64,000 nucleotides of DNA from Nymphaea colorata. Lineage: Eukaryota; Streptophyta; Magnoliopsida; Nymphaeales; Nymphaeaceae. Below are positions 17,301 to 27,970 of the stretch, piece after piece. Position numbers and translations under genes: made by a program. Every line of letters starts with the position of its first letter. Position 1 is the first letter of the stretch. The notes beneath the pieces are model-generated. The model ran no database searches. It worked only from the letters and a program-made list of their open reading frames with translations, and had not been told where the DNA came from. The stretch spans positions 4,411,503-4,475,502 of the forward strand of contig NC_045143.1 in the NCBI RefSeq assembly GCF_008831285.2. The letters are read 5' to 3'.

Positions 17301-19241
17301 GGGAACGAGGGTTGCCCTTTTCGGCCGGCGTTGGGAGGAGTCGCTGGTCACCAACAGGCTTTCTTTCCCTTGCTTTTTTTTTTTTTCTAAATTATCATTT
17401 TCTTTTCTTCCCTTTTTCTGTTTCTCATTTTTTGACGAAGAGGAGCTGCGAGATAGGGGGAGAAGGAGAGGAGACCACTAGCTCTTTAAAAAAAAAAAAA
17501 CAAAAACAAAAACAAAAAGAGAATGCTGCTGACCTTAATTTCCATTATTTAACGTGGCCTTCTGCTTAGGACCCCAAACTTTTGCCATAATCTCAAAGAG
17601 GTGCATGATTACTTTCTTTTACAACTGAATGATTTTTTTTTCTTCAACTGTTATTAATTGTTTGGTTTTCTTGCTGACGTGGCATGAGAACTATGTCCCC
17701 TTTGAAGAGGAGTTGAATTATAGTTTTTAAATTTTGATTAGGGCTGAAGTTGAATTATAGTTTCTAAATTTTGATTAGGGCTGAAATATTATTTTTTTAA
17801 AAAATTATGTAAACAAAATAATTTTTAAAAAAAATACATGCAAATATTTAAAAAAAAATATTAAGGTAGAACCCTCCTTTAAAAATAATATGCAGTTGTA
17901 GAGTGTAAAAAATGCCAGCCATTGCGCATATTAGATCGTGATTTAGAGAACATTATTTACCTTGTTTTGTTATACTAACCTATGGGCTATATAATAACAT
18001 ATCACATTATTGTATGCAGAGAACTGCTACGTCAAACGTTAGCCTGTCAACATTCATGGACCCCTTTCAGATCATCACGATACAACGGCTTGAAAGGTTC
18101 TTGTACACATCTTTGGACTTTTCTTATTTTCGTCTTTTCAAGAATGTTTCTAATTTAAACTTATGTTACATCGATGTAAACTGTACTGAAATATGTGATT
18201 CCTTTTGCTTTTTAATACTTTATACGACATTATTTTAAATTTCACAATCAAATGTCTGATATAACCACACCATATTCATATACCAAAAATATGATATTGT
18301 TGAAACATTAGTTTCTCTAATATATGTTCAAGGAAGGAGTTATTCTTATCAAAACCCCTTTAATCACTTTGGCTAATTTGATTTGATGTTTTTATAAGAC
18401 ATGCGAGTCAAAAAGCAAACGACGAAGACAAAAGATCTTAAAAGCATAGCCATAATAATAAACATTTAACTTAGAAAGTACCTTTTCCCTCAATGAAAAG
18501 TCGAGCTCTTCCTTCTCAAATTTTCTCATTTCTCAAAACCATAAGGACTTTGCAAAATAGTATTTTAAGGCAAAGGTGTTTGAATGAAGAAGGAAAACTG
18601 ATACCACGGACGCGGCCTGTCTAGATTGTGCTCTTTCAACAAAAGCATCGGTCAGATTACGTTATAAAAGTAATTCGTCTTATAATTTCCGTTGAAAGTC
18701 AAAACAAAAATGGTAGAAGAGAATGTCCGAAATGTTTTCAGTTTTTTTTTTTTTCTCAAGCATTAATAGAAGGGGCGGACCCAGGGATGTTGTTGGGTTC
18801 TGGACCCACGAAATAATATCCATTACTGGATCCAATTCTTGGCTTGGAATAAGGGCTCCTTGCAAAAACACGGGGAAAACGGGTCAGATCCGGATCCAAA
18901 ATATGCAATTAGCACTCCAACATGCCCATGTGTGGTGCCATGGAAACCGCAGCATGTCATGTGCGCTTTTTTAATTCAAACCCAACCCAGGTCCAAATCC
19001 AAATAAGAGAGAGAGAAAGAAGCCTGAGATTCATTTGAATCACCATAAATGGTCAAGCGGAGCCCACTGGATGGCAAGTGTGGGACCCACCTTCGTTGCT
19101 CGAGCCAGCTGGTCTTGAGCTGTTCCCTTTTGAAGATCATTCTCGCTCCGTCGAAAATTCATGTGAGCGAGACGCTGCTTTAAACCTTGGGGGTCCATTG
19201 CATGTGACGCTTATAACGTCAAGGACCCTCCGTTCTTCCGT
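17301..19241. other. AT-rich intergenic DNA
   Basis: No gene recognised. It includes a two-copy tandem repeat at 17711-17786. At 18772 there is a GGGGCGGACCCAGGG sequence resembling one end of the hAT-type MITEs described below, but I found no matching second end. Confidence 0.4.
17711..17786. repeat. Tandem duplication, 37-base unit
   Basis: Two adjacent copies of an AGTTGAATTATAG-beginning unit, 17711-17747 and 17748-17784, with about one difference. Confidence 0.9.
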
Positions 19242-19453
19242 TGAGCGAGAAGTTCATTTCACCGCTCGAATTCTTTTTTTTCTCTTTGCTTCATAAGTTT
19301 TGAGTTGTGTTGGTGCCAGCGATAGCAACAATAGACTCTTTAATTTTTATGTAGCCCCCATCAACATAAGACACATGAGCATAACGCTCACGAGAATCAA
19401 ACTATAGTCCTGCCTTTATATAGACCTTAGCTCAACAAGCTACGTTATGCTCG
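19242..19453 (-). mobile_element. tRNA-derived SINE copy (shorter)
   Basis: Read on the minus strand from 19453, the head GAGCATAACGTAGCTTGTTG resembles a tRNA D-arm/A box, and ACTATAGTTTGATTCTCGTG about 45 bases later resembles a B box. The body (ACATAAAAATTAAAG..., then GCTATCGCTGGCACCAACAC) matches the neighbouring element. The tail, near 19242-19266, repeats the GGTGAAATGAAC-TCTCGCTC motif. It is the same family as the copies at 19453-19774 and 31947-32157. Exact ends are uncertain and no target duplication was established. Confidence 0.6.
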
Positions 19454-19774
19454 GGTGAGCGAGAGGTTCATCTCACCGCCAGAAACAAGGTCCAAAGGTT
19501 TTCTCTTTTCTTCATGCTTCCTAAGTCTTGAGCTGCGTTGGTGTTAGCGATAGCAGCAGTACACCTTTTAATTTTTATGTAATTCCCTCTTTTCTCCTTG
19601 CTTCCAAAGTCTTGAGCTGTGTTGGTGTCAGCGATAGCAAGAGTACACCCTTTAATTTTTATGTAGCTCCTACCAACGTAAGACACATGAACATAATGCT
19701 CACGAGAATCGAACTATAGACCTGTCTTTATAGAGACCCCTACCTCAACAAGCTACGCTATGCCCATTGAGGCG
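19453..19774 (-). mobile_element. tRNA-derived SINE copy with duplicated body
   Basis: On the minus strand the head GGGCATAGCGTAGCTTGTTG (A-box-like) is followed by CTATAGTTCGATTCTCGTG (B-box-like, close to GGTTCGANNC). The body unit of about 93 bases, containing ACATAAAAATTAAA and GCTATCGCT-ACACCAAC, occurs twice in tandem. The tail is GGTGAGATGAACCTCTCGCT. Its head abuts unrelated DNA at 19774 and its tail abuts the head of the next copy, so two SINEs lie head to tail. The doubled body is unusual and may come from unequal exchange or template switching. Confidence 0.65.
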
Positions 19775-21821
19775 ATTTTTTGACGTTCTTATTCAATTTC
19801 ATGACAATTTAGAAAATTATATATAAGTTACACTACAATGTGCACTAAAAAAAATTTGAGAGGTGAAAATAGAGATGCAGAAATCTCACTGTTTGTACTA
19901 CTTCGCAGCACTGAACCCTAGGGGCGAGGGGAAGGAAGGAGACTTTGGGTCGTTCTTATTTGGATTGTAGGACTCATCCTCCTTCTCGCAGAAAAGAGAG
20001 ATCCTTTTGTCTTGTTGAAGGTTGAACTCATGTTTGTTCGATGATAAGCTAAAATTCATACGGTTTGTGACAGAAATTTTTTAAATTTGGATGACATAAT
20101 AAGAACATGCTTAAGTTTGCATTCCTTTCATAAGATGCCCAGATTATAAAAGAAACAACTGGTTAAATAAGAAACGAAAATTTTAAGTATGTGTTAATTA
20201 AAAAGAAAATTTTAAACACTAAAATTCATTAAAATGAGAGATGGAACTCTTGAATCATTCACCAGTTTGCAACTAATATGAATAGAACCGACCGATTCAA
20301 ATCCGAGACTATAGAAATTTTTCAATTGCATAGTTCTCATATTTTCCATCTTTCATTGAATATACACATTGTTGCCCGTTGCTTTCCTATATACACGGCT
20401 AGTTTATTGCTGCTGGTTGGAATTTGTTTGTTTATTACAAATTGGCATATTGTGTTTGGTTTTTTTTGTAGTGTGTCATTGATCTCGAATTGTCTCTTGC
20501 ATTTTGCACCTTTGCTGCTTGTGGTCAGCCCCACTGCCAAGTTGATGCAAGTCAGAGTCGCGAGTTAGTATAATTTTTGAAAAGTAGGTAATTATAAAAA
20601 ACTATTTTTTATTTTTAAATTATTTTTGAAGCGTTTTAATTTATTAATAAAGTTACTAAAATTGGTCAAATAATACAATCAGTAGCAGAGGTACACATAA
20701 AATTTGCTTTCTCTATACGCATGGTACTTTATTATGTCTAGTTGCTCCTCCAGATTGGAAATTTAAAATAATAGAAAGTTCTTGCTTTGCCACCTAATAA
20801 AGTTGTGTTGAATGTGTGGTCACGATTTTTTCGGATCTCGGCCCGATTGAGCCGAATACCGATTCCTCCATGAGCAAGGGCGGAGCCATGATTTTTCTTA
20901 GGGACGAGCCAAATCATTCGCTGGTCGGGCCAAGAGGAGCGACGGTAAGGCCAAGAGGAGCGACGGGTCGAGCCAAACTAAAAAAAATTGATTTTTTACA
21001 TATAATTTTTTTTTTCTAGGCTCACCCGGGCCATGGCCCGAGCCGCCCCCCCTCCCTCCGCCCCTGCCCATGAGTACCCATACGTGCATGTACCAAAACA
21101 ATTAAAATAATTTGAACTGTGTTTGAGCTTGAATCTAAGAGCTTGTTAACTGATTAACACAGTGAACAGAACTCAATTTTGAATCTATTTGAGTAGCTCT
21201 ATTTTACCAATATGCATATTTTAAGAAATAAATAAACTTAAAAGACCAGTCCAAATTCAATACTTTTGCTTCATTTTTATAATGAGAGTCACGCCGTGAA
21301 GTTGAGCGAACTTGAACTTGACTTGTTTAGCGAAACAGCCCATCCTAGCTCAAACCGAACTCGAGTTGCTCCGCTTGTCATTTAGACTTAATTAAAACAA
21401 AAATTGAGAGACAAGTTGTCATCAAGTTCACAAATTCCACTTAATCTTTATAGCAGTATTCTTAATTTTAAGATCAACGCTTTTTAATACTATCAGAAGT
21501 TCAAGTAGGAAAACTTAGTAAAAAAACAAAAATCAAGTACGAAAAATGATGCGGGAATATACTTGAAGAACACTAAGCGGAAAAGTGTACTACCAAGAAA
21601 GGACTTACATCGTCACCCGTCACCAGAAGAGGAGACAGACAACGACCACTAATTCAGTTTTATAACTGTGTTGGGGTTATCGCTAAAAATTGCAATTTAA
21701 TACAAGTTTTCAATGTATCCTCTAAAAAGTTATCCATCAGCTCATCCGTGCCATAGAGAAGCAGACCAGACTCACCAGAGGGAGGAGAGAGGAAAGGGAC
21801 AGAAGAACAGGAGGAGGAAGG
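19775..21821. other. Intergenic DNA upstream of the methyltransferase gene
   Basis: AT-rich, no gene recognised. It contains the MITE at 20875-21066 and, at about 21290-21380, GAACTTGAACTTGACTTG-type sequence resembling the element at 55417-55759. The last few hundred bases are presumably the promoter of the gene starting at 21822; the purine-rich stretch 21776-21821 is probably its 5' UTR. Confidence 0.4.
20875..21066. mobile_element. hAT-type MITE with 8-base target duplication
   Basis: A 192-base element begins CAAGGGCGGAG and ends CTCCGCCCCTG, an inverted repeat with one mismatch. It is flanked by near-identical 8-base sequences, TCCATGAG (20867-20874) and CCCATGAG (21067-21074). An 8-base duplication and CAGGGGCGG-type ends are typical of hAT elements. 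It has no coding capacity. It lies about 750 bases upstream of the methyltransferase start. Confidence 0.8.
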
Positions 21822-24800
21822 ATGGCGTATGATGTGACGGTGAAGGCAATGCTGGGGGCGTTGGAGCGGAATTTGCTGCCGGACATTGTGATAAGGAGGC
21901 TCACGCGGTTGCTGCTGTCGAGCCGCCTGCGGTTGGGATACAAGCCCACCGCCGAGCAGCAGCTCTCCGACCTCCTTCAGTTCGTGCACTGTAAAATCCA
22001 TCTCTTCTGCTGCTTTGATTTTCCTTTTCTATTCAAATGGTTTTATGATGCCTGTTGTGTGTTCTTCATCAACGACGTGGTTGAGGTTGAATCATGAATG
22101 GCGCTACTGAGTTTTTAGTGGTGGTTGTGGTAGTGCTGGTATTTGCGTCATAACTCATCATCTTCTTCTTCTACTGTCCCTTCAAACCTTGGGTGCTATG
22201 CTTGGAGCTAGCAGCTGCCTCCCTGAGTCGGCCTTAGGTGGATAACGTAAGATTAGAGAACAGGGGAACGTAGATCTCGAAATTCTACAGGTGGAGAAAA
22301 GACTTTATGGTCGATGTCGAAAGTTGTATTTGTGCCTGTCCGAAGGTGTCCCAGTTGCTAATGATCCAGGATACAACTTTCAAATGACTGTGGAAAGTAG
22401 ATATATGTCTCGGATACTTTCTTTTCCAGCGTCCCGCAATGTTCTAGGAATCTAGAACATGTTTCCTGCCTTATCCAGAGGTTGATGCGCATACAAGGTA
22501 TTATTATCTAGGATGCACCATTGACTATCTCAACAACATGTGAGCAATTTGGCCATGATGGTATTGAAAGGGCTTTCATCTGTGAAATTGTTCAATATTA
22601 CATTCCCCATATTTTTCTGATAATTATTTGTTGTACACGATTGGATGACGCTCTATCTCTCTTGCCGTTTATGCAACAACCCTCTAATGCCAGGTTTGCT
22701 TTGTAGCTCTTAAGCAGATGCCCATAGCAGTGGAGACTGAGAAGCCAAAATCACAACATTATGAGCTGCCTACTTCTTTTTTCAAGTTAGTGTTGGGTGA
22801 GAATATGAAATATAGGTAAATTGGATCTCTTGAGGCTTTCTCTTGTAAGACGGTTTTTTAGTCCTTGCTGGAATTTAACTGTGAGTGCATCCTTTAGAGC
22901 ATACTTGTGAAAATTAGATGAAACAGTGGGGGGATCTAATGACACTGAAGCCCATTTATGTCGGACTAGAATTTGCATAGAAACAGATCTTTCTAGTTAT
23001 TTTCGTTTTCAATCTCTTTACACCTAATTTAAAAACAAAAATGTAAAAAATATGGTTTGCTGATTTGGAGTATGTCATTGGGCGAGGAATCAAGCAGCAG
23101 GCCAGCTCTTCTCTTTTTAACAAAAAGATACATATTTGTCCATTTATATTCTTTTATTCTGCTGGAAGAGCTGCTTCATGCCTGTTTTATTCTTTCATGC
23201 CATTGTGTCTGCAACTCTTCAGACATCTATTTTGTGGGTGGTCATTGTTTCTTCCTGGTTTAAGGTCTTAAACTGTTTGGCCTATTTACTGTTTGATGAA
23301 AAAGCACAATTTCAGTTTAGAATGAAGGTTTCCGTCTTACTTACGGAGTAAAACTAATGCTGCTTTTGAAAATGTTTGATAAGAATTTGTACCGTTCATT
23401 CTAATGTTGAGTGGTAATTATAAGAACGCAGTAGAATCTTTTCTCAAAGTGCCCTCATTCTTATACCAATTGAACCATTAGAAACTCTATTTTGCAGCTC
23501 CTGTTACTTCAGAAATAATTCTGATACGTTGGAGGAAGCTGAGAGGGCAATGTTAGATATATACTGCGAGAGAGCAGATATAAAGGATGGGCAGACCATT
23601 CTGGATATTGGATGTGGCTGGGGATCCTTTTCTGTACATATTGCCCAGAAATACAGTAATTGCCGCGTAACTGGAATTTGTAATTCAACAACACAAAAGG
23701 AGTTTATAGAGGAACGATGCAGGTGAGTATTCAGAGCTTCCAAGTTTACTATTTTCTGTGAATAATGTGATGCTAAGCAAACATCATGTGACAAGCCTTT
23801 TTCTAATTCCTACTTTTGCCTGAATTTCCTTGATAAGAAATAACCTTCTCACAACTGTAGCTTTTTCCATGTTATGTTTTAGGAAAGACTATGGCGGTTC
23901 CCTATAGCTTCATTTCATGATATATATAGTGGCATTTCAGCCTATCATTTTGTACCTATCTTATGAAAATGAATTGTAAGCAAATTTTCATTCTCTACTT
24001 GTGGAGATCACAGCGGAAATATTTATGGTCAGATGTTGTTCTCACACCTTAATATTCACAACTTCCGCGAGTTCCCATCTTTTCTTCCTTGGCATCTGTT
24101 GTACTAACTACCGTTTGTTTTATTCCATTCAAATCAACCACATAAAAAGTTAGTTTCATCTTCATATTTAATAGCAGTAGGAGCAGTAATCGCTAAAATA
24201 TCTCTACCACCATGTAAGAGCTATTGAAGGAATAATATTAACTATGGGCAGACTTTGGTCAGTCAAAACTAAAAACATCCAAAGAATTTCCTCAGAATAG
24301 GAAAAACTTGTGACCTGTGCATTTCAAAGTTGGAATTAATCTGCAGAAATCCAAAGCTCTTTGTTGCTTTTTTTTTTTGAGCGATGGAGCATCAACCAAA
24401 TTGTAGTGGAAGGAACATTTGATGGGTTTTAATGTGCAGAAATCTGAAGCTTTTTTTGCAATTTTTTTTCTTTTTTTGAGCACATAGATGATGCATCAAC
24501 AAAATTGTGGTGGAAGACACATTGGATGGGATTTCAAATGTTGGAGGCTTAACCCTTAACGCAATTTTTTGTTGCAGAAATCTCAAGCTCTCCAATGTTG
24601 AGATTATAGCAGCTGATATCAGTAAATTCGAAATGGACATGACTTTTGACAGAATAATTTCCATTGAAATGTTTGAGGTATACTTGTACAAAAGACACTT
24701 CAGTAAAGTTTTTTTGTAAAGCTAGCAGTAAATGTTGAGAAATTGTCTGCTTTTCAGCACATGAAAAACTATCAGGAACTTCTGAAGAAAATATCCAAAT

Positions 24801-26065
24801 GGATGAATGACGAGAGCCTTCTTTTCATTCATTACTTCTGTCATAAAGCGTTCACCTATCACTTTGAGGTATATGCATCATTTACATCACATCTACACAC
24901 GCTAATTTTCAATATTGGAGTTACATTCCCTTCATAACATGGTCAAATGGAACAATCTAGTAGAAACCTTTTTTTGGTTAAAAAAAACTCCTTTTCCCCA
25001 TTAAGTTTAGCTTTCTTTATTTCTTCATGTAACACAGATGTTCATGGCTTCATGCGATAAACACCATTCACTTTTCTTCTACATCTGTTGTCATTCAGGA
25101 CAAGAATGATGACGATTGGATAACAAGATACTTTTTCACTGGTGGTACAATGCCTTCTGCTAATTTACTTCTTTATTTCCAGGTAAGTTGGTCTTTGGCA
25201 GTAATCCTAGTTTTGGTTTTTCTGAAGCATTCTGCTATTTCTTAGATACATTTTGTGCTTAATAATCTTCTATAGTAGACCTATACCTTTTGTCAAACAC
25301 ATGGAAATGAGGAAGAACAATTTTAACTCCCCGGGGAAGCTACCAGGAGTGTGCCTTAGATGGAAAATCACGGCCGGTTGTGTTTGATTTGACGTTGCTG
25401 ATAGAATTGCAGGTTGAAAAATCGCAATCTAAACGATTACTTTAGTTGGATCTGGCTGTTGTTTTTTCTGCACTAAATTATTCATATTTATCTGTGTTTA
25501 AATCATGTTGAAGTTAGATACTTTTAAATTCTTTTCTTGAGCATAATTAGTTCTATTGTAAGATGTGTTTATTAACCTTCATGTCAAAAAAAATTCCAGG
25601 ATCATGTTTCCATTGTCAACCACTGGCTTGTGAACGGGAAGCATTATGCTCAGACAAGGTGCATAAATTCTCTTTCACTGCGAGTCTTCTTTCTTTCTTA
25701 GCTGACACTTGGATACACCTTAAAATCCTAGACAAACAGGATAAAAGTAATATATTCTGTTATGAAGCATAACAGGGTTTGATAGGATATCTTGTTTATC
25801 CGTAAAGGGTGCATCCAAGCGGTGAGTGGTTCTTATGAAATCACAATTTCTTCAACTTGTTTCCCTTTGCAGTGAAGAATGGCTGAAGAGGATGGATGCG
25901 AATGCTGCAGAAATAAAGCCAATAATGGAGTCCACCTATGGAAAGGACTCTGCGACTAAGTGGACTGTTTATTGGCGAACCTTCTTCATCTCAGTAGCAG
26001 AGCTGTTCGGCTACAACAATGGAGACGAATGGATGGTTGCACACTTTTTGTTTAAAAAGAAATGA
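21822..26065 (+). CDS. SAM-dependent methyltransferase, (S)-coclaurine N-methyltransferase-like
   Basis: Eight exons: 21822-21990, 22707-22815, 23498-23722, 24578-24677, 24758-24868, 25099-25182, 25600-25658 and 25873-26065. All junctions are GT-AG and the joined frame is open, giving 349 aa. The SAM-binding motif I, ILDIGCGWGSF, is at 127-137, and ISIEMFEH spans the exon 4/5 junction. The sequences QHYELPTSFF and NHWLVNGKHYAQT, and a C-terminal aromatic stretch ending DEWMVAHFLFKKK, are those of the plant coclaurine N-methyltransferase family, related to bacterial cyclopropane-fatty-acid synthases. In alkaloid plants some members methylate benzylisoquinoline nitrogen; members also occur in plants without these alkaloids, so the substrate here is unknown. 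No signal peptide is seen, so a cytosolic location is likely. Start: first ATG after a purine-rich leader, fitting the family length. Exon 4 is preceded by copies of its own acceptor region (see repeat at 24341-24590). Confidence 0.94.
24341..24590 (+). repeat. Triplicated 3' splice-site/exon-4 edge with two decoy acceptors
   Basis: Within intron 3 of the methyltransferase gene the acceptor and first bases of exon 4 appear three times: CTGCAGAAATCCAAAGCTCT (AG ends at 24346), GTGCAGAAATCTGAAGCTTT (AG ends at 24439), and the true site GTTGCAGAAATCTCAAGCTC (AG ends at 24577). The spacers are also related (GCATCAACCAAATTGTAGTGG against GCATCAACAAAATTGTGGTGG, and so on). If either decoy were spliced to exon 3, the frame would meet TGA at 24378-24380 or 24477-24479. 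Confidence 0.85.
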
Positions 26066-27798
26066 ATGAGAAAGCGAGTCTGGTTGTACTGCGATCGATG
26101 TCTTTTTAAAATATGTCAAATCAATCATAATGTCGGTTCTGTCAGGACGTGAAAGTTTGGCTGACATTCTTATGTTTTGTTTTTTTTTTCCATGAATGAT
26201 CAAGGGTTCAAAGAGTCCTTCCCATTGCGGTATTCTGGTTCACTCTTGATTTACATAAAAAAAGTTAAAAACTGTTAAATCATGCCTAACATCATATATT
26301 TACTATTTTTTTCCTTGTTAAACCATTTCCATGTTCATGAACGCTGTGATCTTGATTTTTCGCTCTCAGATTTTGCAATTTTTTATTTGATGAGGAACTC
26401 TTCAGGAATCAAACAGTTGACGGTGCTATATGTCAGCATAAATATACGCAGGTCAAGATCGTGCTTCCTACCGAAGTTGCGTGTTTAGTTTGAGATTTTT
26501 TCTTTCTCGAACGATCATGAGCTGTTGATGTTAATTTCAGATACTGACTTGGTTTTAAATTTCAGTATAAAAATAGCAGAAAGGTTTTGGGGTTTTTTCT
26601 CATCTTTCAAATGGAGACACGTTTTCCGGGTTTTTGTCTCATCGCCCTGTCCGATGTTATGGAAAAACCAACTTCTGCTTCTTCACAAGAGCCGTTAAGA
26701 TCAATGGTGAATGACATCCCTTTGGCCAAAATGGTGGTTCACTGCCACGCACAATCAGCAAGAACCAGAAGGAGTGTCTGGTGGCATGCAGGATCTGTTC
26801 GAACTATTTTGATGAGATCAGTTGTTAGCTGCTGCATTCGACCCACTTCAAAAAATTTTGGTGATATTTTTGGAGAAGCTTCTTTTGAGATAATCTACGA
26901 CACACCCAGTTGGAGTGCATGCTTCAGCGGAAAGTACAGAAGCCAGATTAATAGCAACTGCACATACCATGATATATATACATCAATTGGCCTCCGGTAC
27001 CAAACTAGCATAGCTCAGGATTCAATAGATAAGCTTGATTTTCATTACTGTAACACCTCATGCATCTTGTCATTTAAAGAAAATATGAAAACGCTTGTAG
27101 GAATGAATACCCATTGCAGTTATTATGCATAAGCTATGTTACTGAACCGCTGGTATCAAGAATTTTTGTGATTGTGATGGTTTCAGGGATGTTGAAGAGG
27201 CCCTATAAGATCCACTCATGTATGATTTAGCTTTTATGTGTTTCCAAGTAGTAATCATGGCGTATTAAACAGTGTACACACTCTATAAGCAGGAGTTATT
27301 TTTTTCAGCAAAAAGAAAACGGAGTGCTATTGCAGTGATGCAAACCACCACAAACAAAAATTTACCGTGGTGATAATTTGGGGGTAATTGCATGTATGCT
27401 TTTCACGGGGCAAAGCCCAACTGACTGCACCAAACATGGCCAACACCTATTTCTCAAAAGTTCACTCATCAATAACAGAATAAGATCCCTATCGAGTCAT
27501 ACCTAACAAATTCTTTTGCCCATACTGAAGAAGCAATATTCTGTCTTAAGAGTTTTCTTTTTCAAATATATATATATATATCCATTCTCTATGTTCAGCT
27601 ATGAAGAAATGGGGAGCTAAAATTTCTGCTACACTTTACCAAGATACAGAAATGAATAAAGATGAAAGATCGAATGGGATAGACATTGTTGGCAAACCCA
27701 CTGTTACAAAAAAGGAACATTGTTAGCAGAACTTCCACTACGATGGAAGTAAAACACTATTATTAAGAAAGTTCTCGGTTTGTTATTAAACTTTGAAC
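26066..27798. other. Methyltransferase 3' flank and intergenic DNA
   Basis: No gene recognised. An open frame of 181 codons at 26587-27132 matches no family I know and looks incidental. A short (TA)n run lies at 27567-27581. Confidence 0.4.
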
Positions 27799-27970
27799 TT
27801 AGAGCATGTTTGGCAAACAGTAACAAGTTGTTACTATTCATGAAACTATTCTAAAGATTGAGATAGATTCATGAACCATGGTAACATCATGTTCTATGAA
27901 TCTGCCCAATCTTTGAAGGCAAATTTGTGGGACAATAACAGTTTGTTACTGTTGCCAAACATATCCCTAA
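27799..27970. mobile_element. Fold-back MITE-like element
   Basis: The ends are inverted: TTAGAGCATGTTTGGCAAAC at the left, and reading back from the right end TTAGGGATATGTTTGGCAAC. Both continue into CAGTAACAA-type sequence, and the middle carries another imperfect match (AGATTGAGATAGATTCATGA near 27856 against CAATCTTTGAAGGC). About 172 bases, non-coding. TTA at both ends fits PIF/Harbinger-type insertion, but the element family was not identified. Confidence 0.6.

Noticed and set aside
18772-18960. Third hAT-type MITE
   Set aside because: Only one GGGGCGGACCC end was found. No inverted partner or flanking duplication was seen.
21822-26065. An alkaloid biosynthetic gene cluster around the coclaurine N-methyltransferase-like gene
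   Set aside because: No cytochrome P450, norcoclaurine synthase, O-methyltransferase or berberine-bridge-type gene occurs in the window, and this family also occurs in plants without these alkaloids.
26587-27132. 181-codon open frame downstream of the methyltransferase
   Set aside because: No recognisable domain, no splice context and composition typical of non-coding DNA. It is probably chance.
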